Below, piece by piece: positions 14,515 to 16,199 of a stretch of 16,199 bases of DNA; position 1 is the stretch's first letter; every line of letters starts with the position of its first letter. Position numbers and translations under genes: made by a program. The notes beneath the pieces are model-generated. The model ran no database searches. It was not told the origin of the DNA and saw only the letters and a program-made list of their open reading frames with translations. Origin of the DNA: Crocinitomicaceae bacterium (GTDB lineage: Bacteria; Bacteroidota; Bacteroidia; Flavobacteriales_D; Crocinitomicaceae); assembly GCA_015662935.1 (NCBI GenBank), contig DQTF01000045.1:1-16199 (forward strand), given 5' to 3'.

Positions 14515-16199
14515 TTGGGTAAACTTTTTTCAAATATCGTTCAGTTTTTCAATAAGAATCTACTTGTTTATTTAAGTATTCTCATTGGCGTTGTTTTGTT
14601 CATGGTTTATGGTGTTTCTCGTCTTCAAATTGATGAGAATATTTACTCTATTTTTCCACAAGGAGAGGAGTTTCAAAAGTTCAATAAGGTACTGAAAGAG
14701 AACAATCTAAATAAGCAAATTATATTTTCTATTGATGCTGATGTGGAAGAATACGAGTTGCAAGAAAGGCTTGATTCTGTTTCAAAAGTTGTCATCAATA
14801 ATTCTGATGGTCTTGTAAAAGGATTTGAGATTTTTAGAGAAGATCAACAGGAAACAGTTCTGAATTACTTTTATGAGTCGCTTCCAGGATTGCTAAGTAA
14901 AGATGACTATCTAAGGATAAATCAAAAGGTAAATAAGGATTCCATTGGCCATGCAATAGAGGTAGTTTATGATAAAATGACTTCGCCTAATGCGTTATTT
15001 ATGCGGAAGGTTTTTGCTAAAGACCCTCTTGGTTTGGCGTGGAAGAAGTTACAATCCTTGCGCCCTCAAGAAGATTCCAATGCGATGTTTGTAGAGGATG
15101 GAATCTTGTTTTCTGGAGGTAAGAAACGGGCAATGTTTACTGCTATTCTTAATTTTGAATTAGAAAACAACCTCAAGAATGAACAGTTGAACCTTCGTTT
15201 GCAAGAGTTGAAAAAAGAAATCAATGCGGGGAACGATATCGGTTTTGATTACTTCGGAACTTTTCAAATTTCTTATGAGAATTCTAGGCAAGTAAAAGAA
15301 GATACCTTTCTGACAATGCTGATAAGTATAGGATTGATTCTTCTCTTATTAATCGTCTATTATCGAAGTATATTAACTCCCGTTTATTTTGTTCTTCCTG
15401 CAATTTTTTCAGGATTCTGTGGATTAGGAATGGTTGGTTACATTCAACCTGAAATTTCTGCTATATCGATTGCAACTTCTGCTGTGCTTATGGGGATTGT
15501 CCTCGATTACTCTTTCCACTTTTTTACGCATTATAATGACTCTAAGAATTTATTAGCGACGGTCAAAGAACTTTCTTTTCCTATGTTGGTTGGAAGTTTT
15601 ACAACGGTTGCTGCGTTTTCCGCATTGATTTTTACCGATTCAGTTGTCTTGCAAAACTTTGGGTTAATTGCCTTGTGTACTTTGACCGCTGCAGTATTTT
15701 TTACCTTACTATTATTGCCAACATTTTTATTTGCTACAGGCTACAAGCCAAAGGGAGAAAGAGGACCAAAAGTTTGGTTCACTTTGCCAAAATGGTTTGC
15801 TAAGATTTCTATTTGGTTGATTCTTATCCTAACAATCGTTTTATTTTTAAAAGCAAATGGTTTCCAATTCGATGCTAATTTAAATAATTTAAGTTACCAT
15901 CCAGATGAATTAGCGCAGAAAGAAGAAGTGTTCACAGGAATAAATCCAAGGACAGAAAAGAAGTTACACTTATTTGTTTCTGGAGCAACAAAAGAAGAAG
16001 CGGAAAGAAAGAATTTTGAGTTGTATCAGCAATTATCGGTATACAAGAAAGTAAAAGGATTGGAAGAAATTATTTCAGTTGCTCCTTATTCTATTCCAAC
16101 GAGTCAGCAAAATGAAGGTTATCAGAGATGGTCTCAGTTTTGGCAAAAGAAGGGAGAAATAACTGTCAGTCGAATACAAGCAAAAGCAAAAGAATTAGA
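14515..16199 (+). CDS. MMPL/RND family exporter, partial at the window end
   Basis: The reading frame is open from 14371 to the end of the window, about 561 residues from the proposed start, and continues beyond it. TM1 is at about 16-34, a large periplasmic loop at 40-262, TM2-TM6 at about 263-410 including GIVLDYSFHFFTHY (near 325-338, the TM4 Asp-Tyr motif of MMPL/RND proteins), then TM7 at about 430-445 and the start of the second loop. MMPL-type transporters export lipids; aryl-polyene clusters often encode one for the pigment lipid. No ATG is well placed: the first in-frame ATG (14602) would cut TM1. TTG at 14515 keeps TM1 whole and is the preferred but uncertain start. It is divergent from the pigment operon. 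Confidence 0.8.
   Translation, partial: MGKLFSNIVQFFNKNLLVYLSILIGVVLFMVYGVSRLQIDENIYSIFPQGEEFQKFNKVLKENNLNKQIIFSIDADVEEYELQERLDSVSKVVINNSDGLVKGFEIFREDQQETVLNYFYESLPGLLSKDDYLRINQKVNKDSIGHAIEVVYDKMTSPNALFMRKVFAKDPLGLAWKKLQSLRPQEDSNAMFVEDGILFSGGKKRAMFTAILNFELENNLKNEQLNLRLQELKKEINAGNDIGFDYFGTFQISYENSRQVKEDTFLTMLISIGLILLLLIVYYRSILTPVYFVLPAIFSGFCGLGMVGYIQPEISAISIATSAVLMGIVLDYSFHFFTHYNDSKNLLATVKELSFPMLVGSFTTVAAFSALIFTDSVVLQNFGLIALCTLTAAVFFTLLLLPTFLFATGYKPKGERGPKVWFTLPKWFAKISIWLILILTIVLFLKANGFQFDANLNNLSYHPDELAQKEEVFTGINPRTEKKLHLFVSGATKEEAERKNFELYQQLSVYKKVKGLEEIISVAPYSIPTSQQNEGYQRWSQFWQKKGEITVSRIQAKAKEL

Overview
The window is AT-rich Bacteroidota DNA, probably Flavobacteriia or a close relative. The signs are AT-rich spacers without strong Shine-Dalgarno sites, Bacteroidota-type TAnnTTTG promoter elements, and a gene set typical of flexirubin/aryl-polyene clusters of that phylum. 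No phage, IS, CRISPR or RNA gene is visible. Family calls rest on recognised motifs and remembered relatives, not on database searches.

From about 12.58 kb down to 3, fifteen genes lie on the minus strand, most with ATGA/GTGA/TAATG-type overlaps or gaps of a few bases. In transcription order they are: SAM methyltransferase; tyrosine ammonia-lyase (TAL)-like enzyme; FabG-type ketoreductase; FabF-type ketosynthase (KS); acyl carrier protein (ACP, with an apparent frameshift); LpxL-like acyltransferase; hotdog dehydratase (ApeP-like); hotdog thioesterase; second KS; half-size KS-like protein; second ACP; third KS; degenerate full-fold KS-like protein; membrane-anchored polysaccharide deacetylase; LolA-like carrier; and a second hotdog dehydratase (ApeI-like). 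Together these look like the core of an aryl-polyene/flexirubin pigment pathway. Tyrosine would be deaminated to 4-coumarate, activated by a ligase not seen here, and extended on ACPs by ketosynthases, the ketoreductase and dehydratases without enoyl reduction. The polyene would then be methylated, transferred to a lipid and moved to the outer membrane. Dialkylresorcinol genes (darA/darB), a coumarate ligase and an aromatic hydroxylase, expected for a complete flexirubin, are not in the window.

Upstream of the operon, a perfect 24-bp inverted repeat (terminator) separates the methyltransferase promoter from an unrecognised secreted 533-residue protein on the same strand (12749-14350). Beyond it, divergently on the plus strand, is the 5' part of an MMPL/RND exporter that runs off the window end and probably belongs to the same pathway.

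Main points for a second look: a one-base apparent frameshift in a homopolymer of the first ACP; two hotdog dehydratases with complementary active-site motifs; five KS-fold proteins of which two lack the catalytic residues; and a 91-bp palindromic repeat inside the cluster.
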